Shown: piece after piece, positions 41,801 through 51,424 of the stretch
Numbering within the stretch: position 1 is the stretch's first letter
How the letters are laid out: every line of letters starts with the position of its first letter
Assembly (NCBI GenBank): GCA_003457135.1
Contig: DMSQ01000075.1
Location: 77,495-141,494, forward strand
Length of the DNA stretch: 64,000 nt
Origin: Prolixibacteraceae bacterium
GTDB taxonomy: Bacteria > Bacteroidota > Bacteroidia > Bacteroidales > Prolixibacteraceae
Direction: 5' to 3'
Notes under the pieces: generated by a model
What the model saw: only the letters and a program-made list of their open reading frames with translations
The model's database searches: none
What the model was told of the DNA's origin: nothing
Program-made: the position numbers and the translations under genes

Positions 41801-41994
41801 GGAATTACCTTTCATTTTAATTACATCAAAAGTACATGTTTAAAATTCCATTTGCCGAATATTTTGATTTCTTATTTTATGTCTCACTCAGTGAATATAG
41901 AAATCAAACAATTTCTGTTTTGTTACTGATTATAAAATGATTAGCAACATAATCGTGAATTATTAAAAATTCCCAAAACTGAATTGTCTATCCC

Positions 41995-42300
41995 CTATCT
42001 TCTTTTGTATTTTTTCTTATGTCTGGGCTCAAATGGTTTTCTGGTCTTTTCTGCTGACTTTTTACTCTTAACTATCGGCTCTTTATTTCTTTCTGAATCT
42101 TTTTCTTTCTTCTTCGCTGGCATTCCATTCCTTTCTCCTGACATATTATCTATCTCCCCTGCAGCTAACCGGCCATGGGGTTCTGTATTAATGATCACAC
42201 CAGTTGAACGACGGTGATGTTGAAAGACTTTACAGCCTGATTCAACTATTAAAAAGACAGTAAAAAGAAGAAGTATTCGGAATAGTTTTAATGCTTTCAT
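41995..42300 (-). CDS. small lipoprotein, paralogue of 41549-41800
   Basis: 101 residues from the ATG at 42300. The lipobox is Val-Glu-Ser-Gly-Cys. The His-His-Arg-Arg-Ser-Thr-Gly-Val-Ile-Ile-Asn-Thr segment followed by Gly-Arg-Leu-Ala-Ala-Gly parallels the neighbour's conserved part, and a long Lys/Arg/Glu tail follows. The two genes are probably a diverged tandem duplication. Function unknown. Confidence 0.6.
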   Translation of the reverse strand: MKALKLFRILLLFTVFLIVESGCKVFQHHRRSTGVIINTEPHGRLAAGEIDNMSGERNGMPAKKKEKDSERNKEPIVKSKKSAEKTRKPFEPRHKKKYKRR

Positions 42301-42396
42301 GATAGGTCTGTTTACCATTTCTGTTCCATTTAAACGCTGCTAATGATTTCTTATTTTCTGAATCGCTTAATTCTTTAATTCTATGTTATAAACGAA

Positions 42397-42426
42397 AAAA
42401 GCGCAAAACTCTCATCCTACGCTTTT
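42397..42426. terminator. hairpin, family B copy 2
   Basis: AAAAGCG (42397-42403) pairs with CGCTTTT (42420-42426). The 30 nt match 40902-40931 at 28 positions, including the whole loop AACTCTCATCCT. It lies just downstream of the leuS stop on the minus strand, and the stem ends in a run of T on that strand. Confidence 0.75.
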
Positions 42427-42457
42427 CCTTTTTCCTTATTTCTTTTTCCTTATTTTT

Positions 42458-45109
42458 CTATATCACGATATTCACAATTTTATTCGGAACCACGATTACC
42501 TTTTTCGGAGTTTTGCCTTCGAGCCATTTGATGGAAGTTTCGTGTGCAAGAATTGCCGCTTCGATTTCAGCATTGGGCGTACCAACCGGAAATTCCATCT
42601 TGAAGCGAACTTTGCCGTTGAACGAAACCGGATATTCAATAACGTCTTCAGTCAACATGGCCGGGTCAACTTCGGGCCATGGCACATAAGCGAGCGTTTC
42701 AGCATTTCCAAACATTTGCCACAATTCTTCGGCAAGGTGTGGTGCATACGGCGATAGAATCTTTATAAATGTTTCAGCGGTTTGTTTGTTTACTTTTCCC
42801 TTCTTCATGGCCAGGTTGTTGAAAATCATCAGCGCCGAAATTCCGGTATTGAATTTCATGTTTTCGATGTCGAAAGCCACTTTATTAATAGTCTGGTGTA
42901 ACAGCTTCAGCGTTTCTTTGTCGTCGGCTTCCTCCACCATGTTTTCCAGGTTGCCGAAGAAACGGGCGGCACGGTTCAGAAAGCCAAAAACTCCTTTCAC
43001 GCCATTTTCAGCCCAGGGTTTGGTATCATCGAGCGGCCCCATAAACATTTCGTACAAACGAAGCGAATCGGCTCCAAACTTCGAAACCACGTCATCAGGA
43101 TTGATCACGTTTTTCAGCGATTTCGACATTTTGGCCACAATCTGCTTTAATTCTTCGCCGGTTTCGAGGTGGAAATATTTGTCTTCTTTTTCTTCGACCA
43201 AATCGCTGGCCACTTTAGCCCCGGTGGCGGTTTCGTAAGCAAAAGCAAGGATCATTCCCTGATTGAAAAGCTTCTGAAAAGGCTCGGATGTCGAAACAAT
43301 GCCCAGATCGAACAATACTTTGTGCCAGAAACGTGAATATAATAAGTGAAGCACCGCATGTTCGGCGCCACCCACATAAAGATCAACAGGCATCCAGTAA
43401 TTTTCAAGTATTTTATCGAAGATCGCTTCATCGTTTTTCGGATCAATGTAGCGCAAATAGTACCAGCATGAGCCGGCCCACTGCGGCATGGTGTTGGTTT
43501 CGCGGCGGCCTTTGCGACCATTTTTGTCGGTTACGTACAGCCAGTCGGTTGCGTTGGCTAACGGCGATTCGCCACCTTCGCCCGGTTCGTATTTTTCCAT
43601 CTCCGGAAGTTCGACCGGAAGGTTATCTTCAACCAGGGTCACTTCTCCATCTTCCCAGTGAATGACCGGAAATGGCTCGCCCCAGTAACGCTGACGGCTA
43701 AACAACCAGTCACGCAACCTGAAATTGACGGTGGCTTTACCGATTCCATTTTCGCCTAACCATTCGACTACTTTCGCAATGCCCAGTTTTTTATTCAGGC
43801 CATTCAGGTCGAGACCAATGGCAGGATTGGCTGAATTAATGTATGTCCCGTCTTCGGTCCAGCAAGCTTCGCAAGCCAGCACTTTTGCACGGGTCTCCTT
43901 GTCGGCACTCTTCGGATCAAGAATGCAAACAATTGGAATATTGAATTTTTTGGCGAACTCGAAATCACGGTTATCGTGAGCCGGAACAGCCATGATAGCG
44001 CCGGTTCCGTAACCCATCAGCACATAGTCGGCCACCCAGATTGGGATTGGCAAACCGGTAATCGGGTTGATGGCATTGCGTCCGGTGAAAACGCCGGTTT
44101 TGTCTTTGGCCAACTCGGTGCGGTCGAGATCAGACTTAAGTGAAGCAGCTTGGATGTATTGTTTGAATTGTTCCTTATTTTCAGGAGTGACGAGGGTTTC
44201 CAGGATCGGATGTTCAGGAGAAACAACCATATAAGTTGCACCAAACAAGGTATCTGGACGGGTTGTGTAAACCCGAAGTTTTTCGCTCATGCCTTCGATG
44301 GCAAAATCCACCTCGGCGCCTGTTGATTTTCCGATCCAGTTTTTTTGCATGTCTTTCACGCCTTCCGGCCAGTCCAGGTTGTCCAATCCTTCCAGTAAAC
44401 GTTCAGCATAATGCGGAATCCGTAGCAGCCATTGTTTCAGGTTTTTTCGGGTCACCTGGTTGCCGCATTTTTCGTGTGAACCATCGGTTAAAACCTCTTC
44501 GTTGGCACAAACCGTTTTGCACGACTGGCACCACCAAACCTGCGCGTTGTCGTAATATGCCAGACGTTTTTCGCCGATATATTTGTTGATTGCAACTTGT
44601 CCCAGGGCCTGAATGTCGGCAGGGATTGATAGCTCGCTGATTGGGCGGCCTTTCCCTTTTTCCGGATCGAACCAGCAATTGTATAGTTTGGTGAAAATCC
44701 ACTGTGTCCAGCGAAAATATTTCGGGTCGGTGGTATTGATTTCGCGGTCCCAATCGTAGCTCAAACCCAGCGATTTAATTTGTCGGCGGAAAGTATCGCA
44801 GTTTATATTGGTTATAATGGCAGGATGTGTTCCGGTTTGAATGGCATACTGTTCGGCTGGCAATCCGAAAGCGTCCCAACCCATCGGGTGCAGTACGTTG
44901 AAACCTTTCATGCGTTTGTAACGGCATACGATATCGGTTGCTGTGTAGCCTTCGGGATGTCCCACGTGCAATCCCGCTCCGGAAGGATACGGGAACATAT
45001 CGAGCACGTAATATTTTGGTTTCGAGAAATCGTTTTCGGTTTTGAAGGTTTTATTTTCCTCCCAGTATTGCTGCCATTTCGGCTCAATTTCCCAGAATTT
45101 ATATTCCAT
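42458..45109 (-). CDS. leuS: leucine--tRNA ligase
   Basis: An 883-residue class I synthetase that charges tRNA-Leu. The HIGH motif is His48-Val-Gly-His51, within Gly-Leu-His-Val-Gly-His-Pro-Glu-Gly. The KMSKS motif is at 660-664, within Ala-Lys-Met-Ser-Lys-Ser-Leu-Lys-Asn. The CP1 editing domain and a zinc-type Cys cluster (Cys-Gln-Ser-Cys) lie between them. Length is normal. A family B hairpin follows the stop and a -7 box lies upstream (45147-45154). Divergent from the NmrA-like gene. Confidence 0.96.
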   Translation of the reverse strand: MEYKFWEIEPKWQQYWEENKTFKTENDFSKPKYYVLDMFPYPSGAGLHVGHPEGYTATDIVCRYKRMKGFNVLHPMGWDAFGLPAEQYAIQTGTHPAIITNINCDTFRRQIKSLGLSYDWDREINTTDPKYFRWTQWIFTKLYNCWFDPEKGKGRPISELSIPADIQALGQVAINKYIGEKRLAYYDNAQVWWCQSCKTVCANEEVLTDGSHEKCGNQVTRKNLKQWLLRIPHYAERLLEGLDNLDWPEGVKDMQKNWIGKSTGAEVDFAIEGMSEKLRVYTTRPDTLFGATYMVVSPEHPILETLVTPENKEQFKQYIQAASLKSDLDRTELAKDKTGVFTGRNAINPITGLPIPIWVADYVLMGYGTGAIMAVPAHDNRDFEFAKKFNIPIVCILDPKSADKETRAKVLACEACWTEDGTYINSANPAIGLDLNGLNKKLGIAKVVEWLGENGIGKATVNFRLRDWLFSRQRYWGEPFPVIHWEDGEVTLVEDNLPVELPEMEKYEPGEGGESPLANATDWLYVTDKNGRKGRRETNTMPQWAGSCWYYLRYIDPKNDEAIFDKILENYWMPVDLYVGGAEHAVLHLLYSRFWHKVLFDLGIVSTSEPFQKLFNQGMILAFAYETATGAKVASDLVEEKEDKYFHLETGEELKQIVAKMSKSLKNVINPDDVVSKFGADSLRLYEMFMGPLDDTKPWAENGVKGVFGFLNRAARFFGNLENMVEEADDKETLKLLHQTINKVAFDIENMKFNTGISALMIFNNLAMKKGKVNKQTAETFIKILSPYAPHLAEELWQMFGNAETLAYVPWPEVDPAMLTEDVIEYPVSFNGKVRFKMEFPVGTPNAEIEAAILAHETSIKWLEGKTPKKVIVVPNKIVNIVI

Positions 45110-45146
45110 TTTTATGCGTGTGATAAAGGTTTCTGATTATGAGCGG

Positions 45147-45154
45147 CAAAGATA
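45147..45154 (-). promoter_or_regulatory. leuS -7 box
   Basis: TATCTTTG on the minus strand matches TAnnTTTG, 37 nt upstream of the leuS ATG. A TTG is present further upstream but its spacing is not ideal. Confidence 0.45.
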
Positions 45155-45469
45155 GAAAGAAAGTTGCAAGATGAAAGGCAAGGTTTGGGGATTTGTTGTT
45201 AACTATTCACAGGGTTTCGCTACGCTTCACCCTGTGCCTTGAGTTTGGCTAATTTCTCATTCACAGGGTTTCGTTTCACTCCACCCGGTGCTGTTACAAG
45301 TCGGTCTTTCAGACCTTTGGGACATTGCGCATGTAATAGCAATCGCAAGGGGCAAAGCTCCGACATGTAAAAGCATAGCCCGAAATGAAATGGAGGGCTA
45401 TGTAATAATACCCGATGAACTTTTTGCACCGAATCAATGTTCAAGCAATAAACATTTAAAACAAAAACT
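45155..45469. repeat. spacer with REP-like palindromes
   Basis: CACAGGGT (45208-45215) pairs with ACCCTGTG (45229-45236). A variant of the same unit, starting CACAGGGTTTCG, occurs again about 54 nt further right. CATAGCCC (45374-45381) pairs with GGGCTATG (45395-45402). The whole stretch looks like a compound intergenic repeat. I see no gene. Confidence 0.65.
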
Positions 45470-46360
45470 ATGAAATTCGTTGTAACAGGTTCATTGGGAA
45501 ACATCAGCAAGCCACTTGCTGAAAAATTAGTTGCTGCCGGGCACAATGTGACTGTTGTGAGCAGCAAGTCTGAAAAAGTGGCACAAATTGAAGCTTTGGG
45601 CGCCAAGGCAGCTATCGGATCGGTTGAAGATATTGCTTTTCTGACTAAGATTTTTACCGGCGCTGATGCCATTTATACCATGGTTCCACCAAATCTTGGT
45701 GCAGGCGACTGGAAAAAATACATAGCCGGAATTGGAGAAAATTATGCTGAAGCAATCCACGCTTCAGGAGTGAAAAATGTGGTTAATCTGAGCAGCTTAG
45801 GCGCTCACATGCCCGAAGGTTGCGGACCGGTGAGTGGTTTATACTTTGTTGAAAAGGCTTTAAATAATCTGGAAGGAGTGAATGTAAAACACCTTCGTCC
45901 CGGATTTTTCTATCCTAATTTTTTGGCCAATGTCGGAATGGTGAAACATGCCGGTATCATGGGTGGAAATTATGGTGAAGGCACAACTTTGGTCATTGTT
46001 CATCCGGATGATATCGCGGAAGTTGCAGCCGAAGAACTACTTGGACTTTCTTTTAAAGGGAAAAGCGTTCGTTATATTGCCAGTGACGAAAAAACCACTC
46101 ACGAAGTAGCTGCCATCTTAGGCAAAGCTATCGGAAAACCTGAACTTCCGTGGGTAAACTTTAACGATGAAGAAACTTTAGCAGGTTTGTTGCAAGCCGG
46201 ATTACCCGAAGAGATTGCCAAAAATTATGCTGAAATGGGCTCCGCGATGCGAAGTGGCGAAATGGCATCTGCCTATCTGAAGAACAAACCAACAGCATTT
46301 GGAAAAACAAAACTTGAAGCATTTGCTCCGGTATTTGCCGCTGTTTTTGCACAGTCCTGA
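45470..46360 (+). CDS. NmrA-like NAD(P)-binding protein
   Basis: A 296-residue Rossmann-fold protein with Gly-Ser-Leu-Gly-Asn-Ile (residues 7-12, the glycine-rich turn) and an NmrA/atypical SDR layout. Its best markers are Ala-Ile-Gly-Ser-Val-Glu-Asp after strand 3 and a Thr-Met-Val-Pro-Pro segment. The C-terminal 120 residues are helical and vary in this family. Members sense or use NAD(P)(H); some are reductases. The substrate is unknown. It is convergent with the surface protein gene at a strong hairpin. Confidence 0.82.
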   Translation: MKFVVTGSLGNISKPLAEKLVAAGHNVTVVSSKSEKVAQIEALGAKAAIGSVEDIAFLTKIFTGADAIYTMVPPNLGAGDWKKYIAGIGENYAEAIHASGVKNVVNLSSLGAHMPEGCGPVSGLYFVEKALNNLEGVNVKHLRPGFFYPNFLANVGMVKHAGIMGGNYGEGTTLVIVHPDDIAEVAAEELLGLSFKGKSVRYIASDEKTTHEVAAILGKAIGKPELPWVNFNDEETLAGLLQAGLPEEIAKNYAEMGSAMRSGEMASAYLKNKPTAFGKTKLEAFAPVFAAVFAQS

Positions 46361-46363
46361 TGG

Positions 46364-46402
46364 ATTATTCACGGGGTGACTTGAAGTCACCCCGTGAATA
46401 AT
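46364..46402. terminator. 18-bp perfect hairpin between convergent genes
   Basis: ATTATTCACGGGGTGACT (46364-46381) and its exact reverse complement (46385-46402) leave only 3 nt between; pairing may stop at 17 bp with a 5-nt loop. It serves both the NmrA-like gene and the gene on the other strand as a terminator-like structure. Confidence 0.75.
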
Positions 46403-46407
46403 AACAA

Positions 46408-48822
46408 TTACTTTTTATTAACGATAAAGCTGGTGGTTTCAAAGCAAATTTTACCATTTTTGCTGATTCCTTCGATAAAAACATCATAATTGGCGGTCTC
46501 GTCAGAAGTAAAAAACCCGAGATTTGCCTTACCATTTATCAAACTCACATCCGGATTCCAGTATAAGGTAGGTCTGAAATCGGGTAGATCTGAATTAATA
46601 TTTTCGAGGGTATATTTGGGCGAATAGAATTTCCCGATTCGCTGGTAACCATTGATGCGTTCCGTAATTCGCCCCCACACATAATGCTCCTTGTTTAAGG
46701 TGTAATCGCCGGTTGTACGATAAATGGCTATGACCCCATCGGCGCCCTTCGATCCGAACGAAGCGAGGTTTCCGCCGCTTTTCAGAATATCAATTTTATC
46801 AATTTCCTTCATTCGCAGGGCCCTGATTTCTTTCAGGACATTTCCTGATCCCGGCGGAAAATCGGATATTTCAATACCATCAATCAGAAAAAGTGGCATT
46901 CCTCCACCCCTGATCGAAATCTGTTCACCGGTGACAATTAATCCGGCTACTTTGCCGTCCAGATAATCAAAAATATTGTTGTACTGGTAATCGTTTGGTG
47001 TAATTTTGAGTGATTTATCCGCATTCTGGTAAATCCTGAATTGGGTGGCTTCTTTCGGTATCCGCTGTTCAATCACATCAATTCCTGTTAAAAGAATACT
47101 CCCTTTCTCCGGATTATAACCCATTTCCTTCATTCTCCGGTAATAATTTTCCATTGCAAACTTACGGTGGGGTTCGATATTAAAAGTAGTATGATTTAAT
47201 GAATCAAGCTGGATGACCGAATCTTTCTGAAATGCCGGATCGAGAATAATCCTGGTATTTCGTCCACCGTTTTTCGTTTTGGCATTAATCATCACCTGAG
47301 TCGAATCGCGCAAGTAAATCTGCTTAAATTCAAATCGTCCATTTTCGTCAGAAGTAGTTTCTATCATAAGAAAATTTCCTCCGGCAGGGCCCAGTACAAC
47401 TTTAGCTTCAGGAACGGGAGCTTCCCAGAAGAGCTTTTTCACCACTCCTTTAATATTGATCCCGGCATCGTTCCATTCAACGATTGGAGGAGTTTCTGTT
47501 TGTTCGATATCGTCCCAGAAATACGATTTCCATCCCTGAACCATCATCAGTAAATCAAGTTTTTCGGCTGACGAAATATGCCCGTCGTTTACGAAATAGG
47601 AAGCTGCCGATTCGATGGCGCCATTCAGATCGGTGTCGAGCAGCAAATAACTTTTTATGTTTTGACTATTTCCTGAAGTTCCCAAATAATTCCGGTTCAC
47701 AACTGCCACAGAAAGTGTAGATTTTATGGAATCGGCTGATGCCAGTAGCGCTTCAATATTGATCTTAACTTCTTCACGGGGTTTGAATTCCTTTTTGTTT
47801 AGCTGTAAGTTTATCAAATCGCCTTTTCCGTCATCCACGAAAATCAGACGTTCAGCCAACGGATTGAGCAGAGTATCGAGCAATGATATTTTCGATATTC
47901 CTTTAGGGAATCTGCTTTTACTCAGCTTGAATGACTCCGCAAAATCGTTCATTTTAATCTTTTCATAAAACAAAACAAATCCTTTGTGGGAAGCCACAAA
48001 ATAAAAGGCAGGCTTATTTTCCAGTTTCATATTTGCTGATACTCCAAACAAGAGAGACTCCCCGCTCTCCTTAAAATTCAGGCAAATACCTTTTGGATTT
48101 GCGGGTTCAAACCGGACTTTCATTCCCGGAACCTGATCAATGGTAGCCAGATAGTTATCCCCTTCCCTGGGCATCATGATCAATTTACCCATTCCCAAAA
48201 AACTTGTACTGAACGAAGAAATGGTATCGCCCTGATCGTTCAGAATTTTACCGCTCACATAAATTCCTTTCCCTTTTGCATCAATGGCTTTAAATGCAAC
48301 TGTATTAACGGCATTTAGAACCAGATTTCCGCTTTCGGGGAAGAAGGAGACATCAATTTTTGAATAATCGGCCTGATTGTTATCAAACAGATTCGCCGGA
48401 TTCATAGTCCTGGAAATCCAAATTCTTTTGTGAAAACAAGCCTCTTCGCCAAAATTTTGGAGATACCTGGTATATGCCCTGATGGTATATATTCCGCTTT
48501 CCAGATTTTCGGTATTGATTTCACCATGGGCCTGTCCATTGATCGAAAACAAAACATGCTCAGTAACGACCTTTCCTGTTTCCGAAACCAGTTGAACGAA
48601 TACATTCCTGAAATTTGAATTCAGCTTATGTGTGATTCCGTTTACCTGATAAACTTTTATCCAGATCTTATCGCCGGGCGAATAAAACTCACGGTCAACA
48701 TGAAGATAAAGTTTTTCGAAAAGGATTGGTTTTTTAGAGTCAATCCATTTCTCAATATTCTGGGCTGAAAGATGGATAAAAAGGAATAAATTAAACAGAA
48801 AGAATGTGGCAAGTTTCCTCAT
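46408..48822 (-). CDS. exported protein with MG2-like and TonB plug-like domains
   Basis: 804 residues from the ATG at 48822. A signal peptide is followed by an MG2-type beta-domain (Tyr-Leu-His-Val-Asp-Arg-Glu, about residues 40-46), several further beta-domains, and a carboxypeptidase-regulatory-like unit near residue 460-530. A plug-like domain follows near 640-730 (Ile-Arg-Gly-Gly-Gly-Met-Pro-Leu-Phe-Leu-Ile-Asp-Gly). The C-terminus has no barrel, so this is not a full TonB receptor. Proteins with this layout are common and uncharacterised in Bacteroidota. It probably acts on the outer face of the cell or in the periplasm. Confidence 0.8.
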   Translation of the reverse strand: MRKLATFFLFNLFLFIHLSAQNIEKWIDSKKPILFEKLYLHVDREFYSPGDKIWIKVYQVNGITHKLNSNFRNVFVQLVSETGKVVTEHVLFSINGQAHGEINTENLESGIYTIRAYTRYLQNFGEEACFHKRIWISRTMNPANLFDNNQADYSKIDVSFFPESGNLVLNAVNTVAFKAIDAKGKGIYVSGKILNDQGDTISSFSTSFLGMGKLIMMPREGDNYLATIDQVPGMKVRFEPANPKGICLNFKESGESLLFGVSANMKLENKPAFYFVASHKGFVLFYEKIKMNDFAESFKLSKSRFPKGISKISLLDTLLNPLAERLIFVDDGKGDLINLQLNKKEFKPREEVKINIEALLASADSIKSTLSVAVVNRNYLGTSGNSQNIKSYLLLDTDLNGAIESAASYFVNDGHISSAEKLDLLMMVQGWKSYFWDDIEQTETPPIVEWNDAGINIKGVVKKLFWEAPVPEAKVVLGPAGGNFLMIETTSDENGRFEFKQIYLRDSTQVMINAKTKNGGRNTRIILDPAFQKDSVIQLDSLNHTTFNIEPHRKFAMENYYRRMKEMGYNPEKGSILLTGIDVIEQRIPKEATQFRIYQNADKSLKITPNDYQYNNIFDYLDGKVAGLIVTGEQISIRGGGMPLFLIDGIEISDFPPGSGNVLKEIRALRMKEIDKIDILKSGGNLASFGSKGADGVIAIYRTTGDYTLNKEHYVWGRITERINGYQRIGKFYSPKYTLENINSDLPDFRPTLYWNPDVSLINGKANLGFFTSDETANYDVFIEGISKNGKICFETTSFIVNKK

Positions 48823-48876
48823 TAGGTTGGGCAATTATCGAAACAATCAACTAACCAAATATATTGAATATAAAAC

Positions 48877-48906
48877 AACAAACGCCCCTGGACCGGAGCG
48901 TTTGTT
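48877..48906 (-). terminator. hairpin downstream of the hexosaminidase gene
   Basis: AACAAACGC (48877-48885) pairs with GCGTTTGTT (48898-48906). On the minus strand it follows the GH20 stop and is followed by GTTTTATA. Confidence 0.65.
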
Positions 48907-48928
48907 CTATAATTGTTACGAATGAACG

Positions 48929-50506
48929 TTATTTTTTATCCTTTGAATCCCAGAGCACCAGTTTCGATGGGAAAAAGTTGATGTTCATGGCTTTCATCCG
49001 TTCGCCGTGACTGGCCAGACGGATTTTATAATTATCCCAATTCCGGAGTTCAACCGGAGTCCAGCCAATTTCGGCATATCCTGACAGACGCGGGAAAATC
49101 AGGTATTCAGCTTCTTTCAGGTTTGAAATGGTTTCGGACCAAAGCGGCGCTTCAATACCCATGATGTTTTCTTTTTTGATTTCAGGAACCAGATTGGCAG
49201 GATCCCAGTTGTAGCCTTTGTCCACTTCGATGTAGGCAGCCCAATGCATTCCGAAGACGCTGGTTGAATCGTATTGCATATCGAGATAGGCATTTTGTGC
49301 AGGCGACATCAATACTTTTGCACCCTGCGCCACACCTTTGATTGCATTTTCGGCTTTGGCCCAGTACTGCACAACAGTATTTGGTTTTAGGGTTGCCAAA
49401 GCGATTTCATCCCATGCCAATACCTTTTTCCCATGGGCGATAACCATATCCTGAACACGGTTCATAAAAGGAATGTAATCTTCAATTTTGGTGGCATGAG
49501 ACTCATCTCCTCCAATATGCAAATACTCGCCGGGAGTTAAAGCGGCCAGTTCGCGAATCACATCATCAATAAATTTATAAGTAACTTCTTTATTCGTACA
49601 AAAAGTGCTGAATCCAACTTCGGTACCAGTATATAATTCAGTGGCTTTTCCACTGCAATTCAATTCGGCATACGAAGCCAAAGCAGCATTGGTGTGTCCT
49701 GGCATATCAATTTCAGGTACAATAGTGATGTAGCGATCCTGGGCATATTTCACGATATCTGAATATTGCTCCTGAGTATAAAAACCACCTTCGCCACCAC
49801 CTACTTCGGTTTTGCCGCCATGTGCGGTCAGGTTTGGCCACGATTTGATCTCGATGCGCCAGCCCTGGTCGTCAGACAAATGCAAATGCAGCACATTCAT
49901 TTTATAATAGGCCAGTTTATCGATCAAACTTTTTACCTCATCAACGGTAAAGAAATGACGGGCTACATCGAGCATCGAACCCCGGTATCCATATGCCGGG
50001 TAATCACGAATAACTCCAGTTGCCAACTTCCACGGGCCTTTCTGTTTGTCACCCATTTCAACCTTTGCAGGTAAAAGCTGACGAATGGTTTGAACGCCAC
50101 GGAAAAGTCCGGCAGGTTTGTTGGCTACCAGATTCACCGTTTTGCCGGTAATAGTGAGTTCGTAGCCTTCTTCTCCCAGTTCGGCATCGCTGCCTGACAG
50201 TGACAAAAAAATGTTCCCGGGAACAGGAGCATCAACGGTTGTTTTTACTTCGATGCCCAGTGCGGTTGAAGGATTCAACTTATCGGCCAGATACTGGCCA
50301 ATCTGTTTTAATTCAACAGACTCACCCTGAATGAAAATATCAGTCTGGTCGGTTAGGTCAAATGAACTTCCGGTTGCTGATACCGAAACTGGCCTGGGTA
50401 TCAGGTTTTCTTTTGAAAGGTCGGAAGGTTTACAGGCAGTTTGTACCAGAATTACAGTCATTACAAGTCCTCCGAAAGCAAGGCGTTTTAATTTTGTTTT
50501 TTTCAT
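48929..50506 (-). CDS. beta-N-acetylhexosaminidase (GH20 lipoprotein)
   Basis: A 525-residue lipoprotein (lipobox Val-Gln-Thr-Ala-Cys25) with a GH20 domain that removes terminal GlcNAc/GalNAc by substrate-assisted catalysis. Catalytic Asp334-Glu335 sits in His-Ile-Gly-Gly-Asp-Glu-Ser. The usual Leu-His-Leu-His-Leu-Ser-Asp-Asp-Gln-Gly-Trp-Arg and Pro-Glu-Ile-Asp-Met-Pro-Gly-His motifs are present, along with the N-terminal GH20b-type domain. It is likely anchored on the outer membrane or in the periplasm. The adjacent fucose locus suggests degradation of fucosylated glycans. Confidence 0.95.
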   Translation of the reverse strand: MKKTKLKRLAFGGLVMTVILVQTACKPSDLSKENLIPRPVSVSATGSSFDLTDQTDIFIQGESVELKQIGQYLADKLNPSTALGIEVKTTVDAPVPGNIFLSLSGSDAELGEEGYELTITGKTVNLVANKPAGLFRGVQTIRQLLPAKVEMGDKQKGPWKLATGVIRDYPAYGYRGSMLDVARHFFTVDEVKSLIDKLAYYKMNVLHLHLSDDQGWRIEIKSWPNLTAHGGKTEVGGGEGGFYTQEQYSDIVKYAQDRYITIVPEIDMPGHTNAALASYAELNCSGKATELYTGTEVGFSTFCTNKEVTYKFIDDVIRELAALTPGEYLHIGGDESHATKIEDYIPFMNRVQDMVIAHGKKVLAWDEIALATLKPNTVVQYWAKAENAIKGVAQGAKVLMSPAQNAYLDMQYDSTSVFGMHWAAYIEVDKGYNWDPANLVPEIKKENIMGIEAPLWSETISNLKEAEYLIFPRLSGYAEIGWTPVELRNWDNYKIRLASHGERMKAMNINFFPSKLVLWDSKDKK

Positions 50507-50533
50507 GATTATAAATTTATATGGATTTAGTTT

Positions 50534-51421
50534 TTATTCAACCAATTTCAAAATCCGGGTCTTTTTACCAACGCTGAAATTAATAATAACCAGCGCAAAA
50601 CAAGAACCGACAATTACAAAAGCTCCAAGCATTTCGATGAAGCTGAACTGCTCATGAAAAATCAGCCAGCCCGATATCAGGTTAAAAACCGGCACCATAG
50701 ATTGGAGCAGTGAACCTGTGGCCACATTGACATATTTATACCCTTCTGTCATGAACAACTGACCGATAGTAGCTACAACACCCACCAAAACCAATAAAAG
50801 CAATTCGGTCATATTTCCATCGGCCTGGGTTGCCCCCGATGGCACCAAAAACATCCAGAACCCGACTATACATTGCGAGAAAAAAATGGCATACGAATTA
50901 TCACTGTCGTGCAGTTTTTTCACAAAAACCACAGCCAATCCGGTAATGACCGATCCTGCAATGGCAATCAGTTCATAAAAACCCATTCCGTCCAGTGATC
51001 CTTTTCCTCCTCCAACCGAAAGCAATACCAAACCGGCAAACGAAATAAAAATAACAACAAATTTGATAGGTTCAACCTTTTCCTTCAGGATTAACATGCT
51101 AAACAGTGTGGCAAAAATCGGATACGAATATATGTACACCGATCCCTTGCCTACTCCCAATTTCAGAATGGCCAGATAGAAAAGGTAAACCGCTGCCCCG
51201 CCAACTAAGCCGCGCCAAAATAGATTTTTCCGGTCGTTGAATTTAAGGTGAATAACCCCGAAAAGCGCTAAAATGCCAATAATTCCCAACCCGATTGCAA
51301 AACGAAAAAAGGTTGTCTGGTAGCTCGATACATTGGGGATTGCCTTCACCAAAACAGCCATCAGTGCAAAAAATACCACCGATCCCAATGTTAAAAGTAC
51401 CCCTTTTGAATTATCCGACAT
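50534..51421 (-). CDS. EamA/DMT-family transporter
   Basis: A 295-residue membrane protein with about ten hydrophobic segments arranged as two EamA repeats, the drug/metabolite transporter pattern. The first repeat ends with Tyr-Ser-Tyr-Pro-Ile-Phe-Ala-Thr-Leu-Phe, and the second with Gly-Ala-Phe-Val-Ile-Val-Gly. Substrates in this family range from amino acids to sugars and nucleosides. It is 3 nt from the cyclophilin gene and 27 nt from the GH20 gene, so export or uptake linked to glycan use is possible. Confidence 0.85.
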   Translation of the reverse strand: MSDNSKGVLLTLGSVVFFALMAVLVKAIPNVSSYQTTFFRFAIGLGIIGILALFGVIHLKFNDRKNLFWRGLVGGAAVYLFYLAILKLGVGKGSVYIYSYPIFATLFSMLILKEKVEPIKFVVIFISFAGLVLLSVGGGKGSLDGMGFYELIAIAGSVITGLAVVFVKKLHDSDNSYAIFFSQCIVGFWMFLVPSGATQADGNMTELLLLVLVGVVATIGQLFMTEGYKYVNVATGSLLQSMVPVFNLISGWLIFHEQFSFIEMLGAFVIVGSCFALVIINFSVGKKTRILKLVE

Positions 51422-51424
51422 GTA

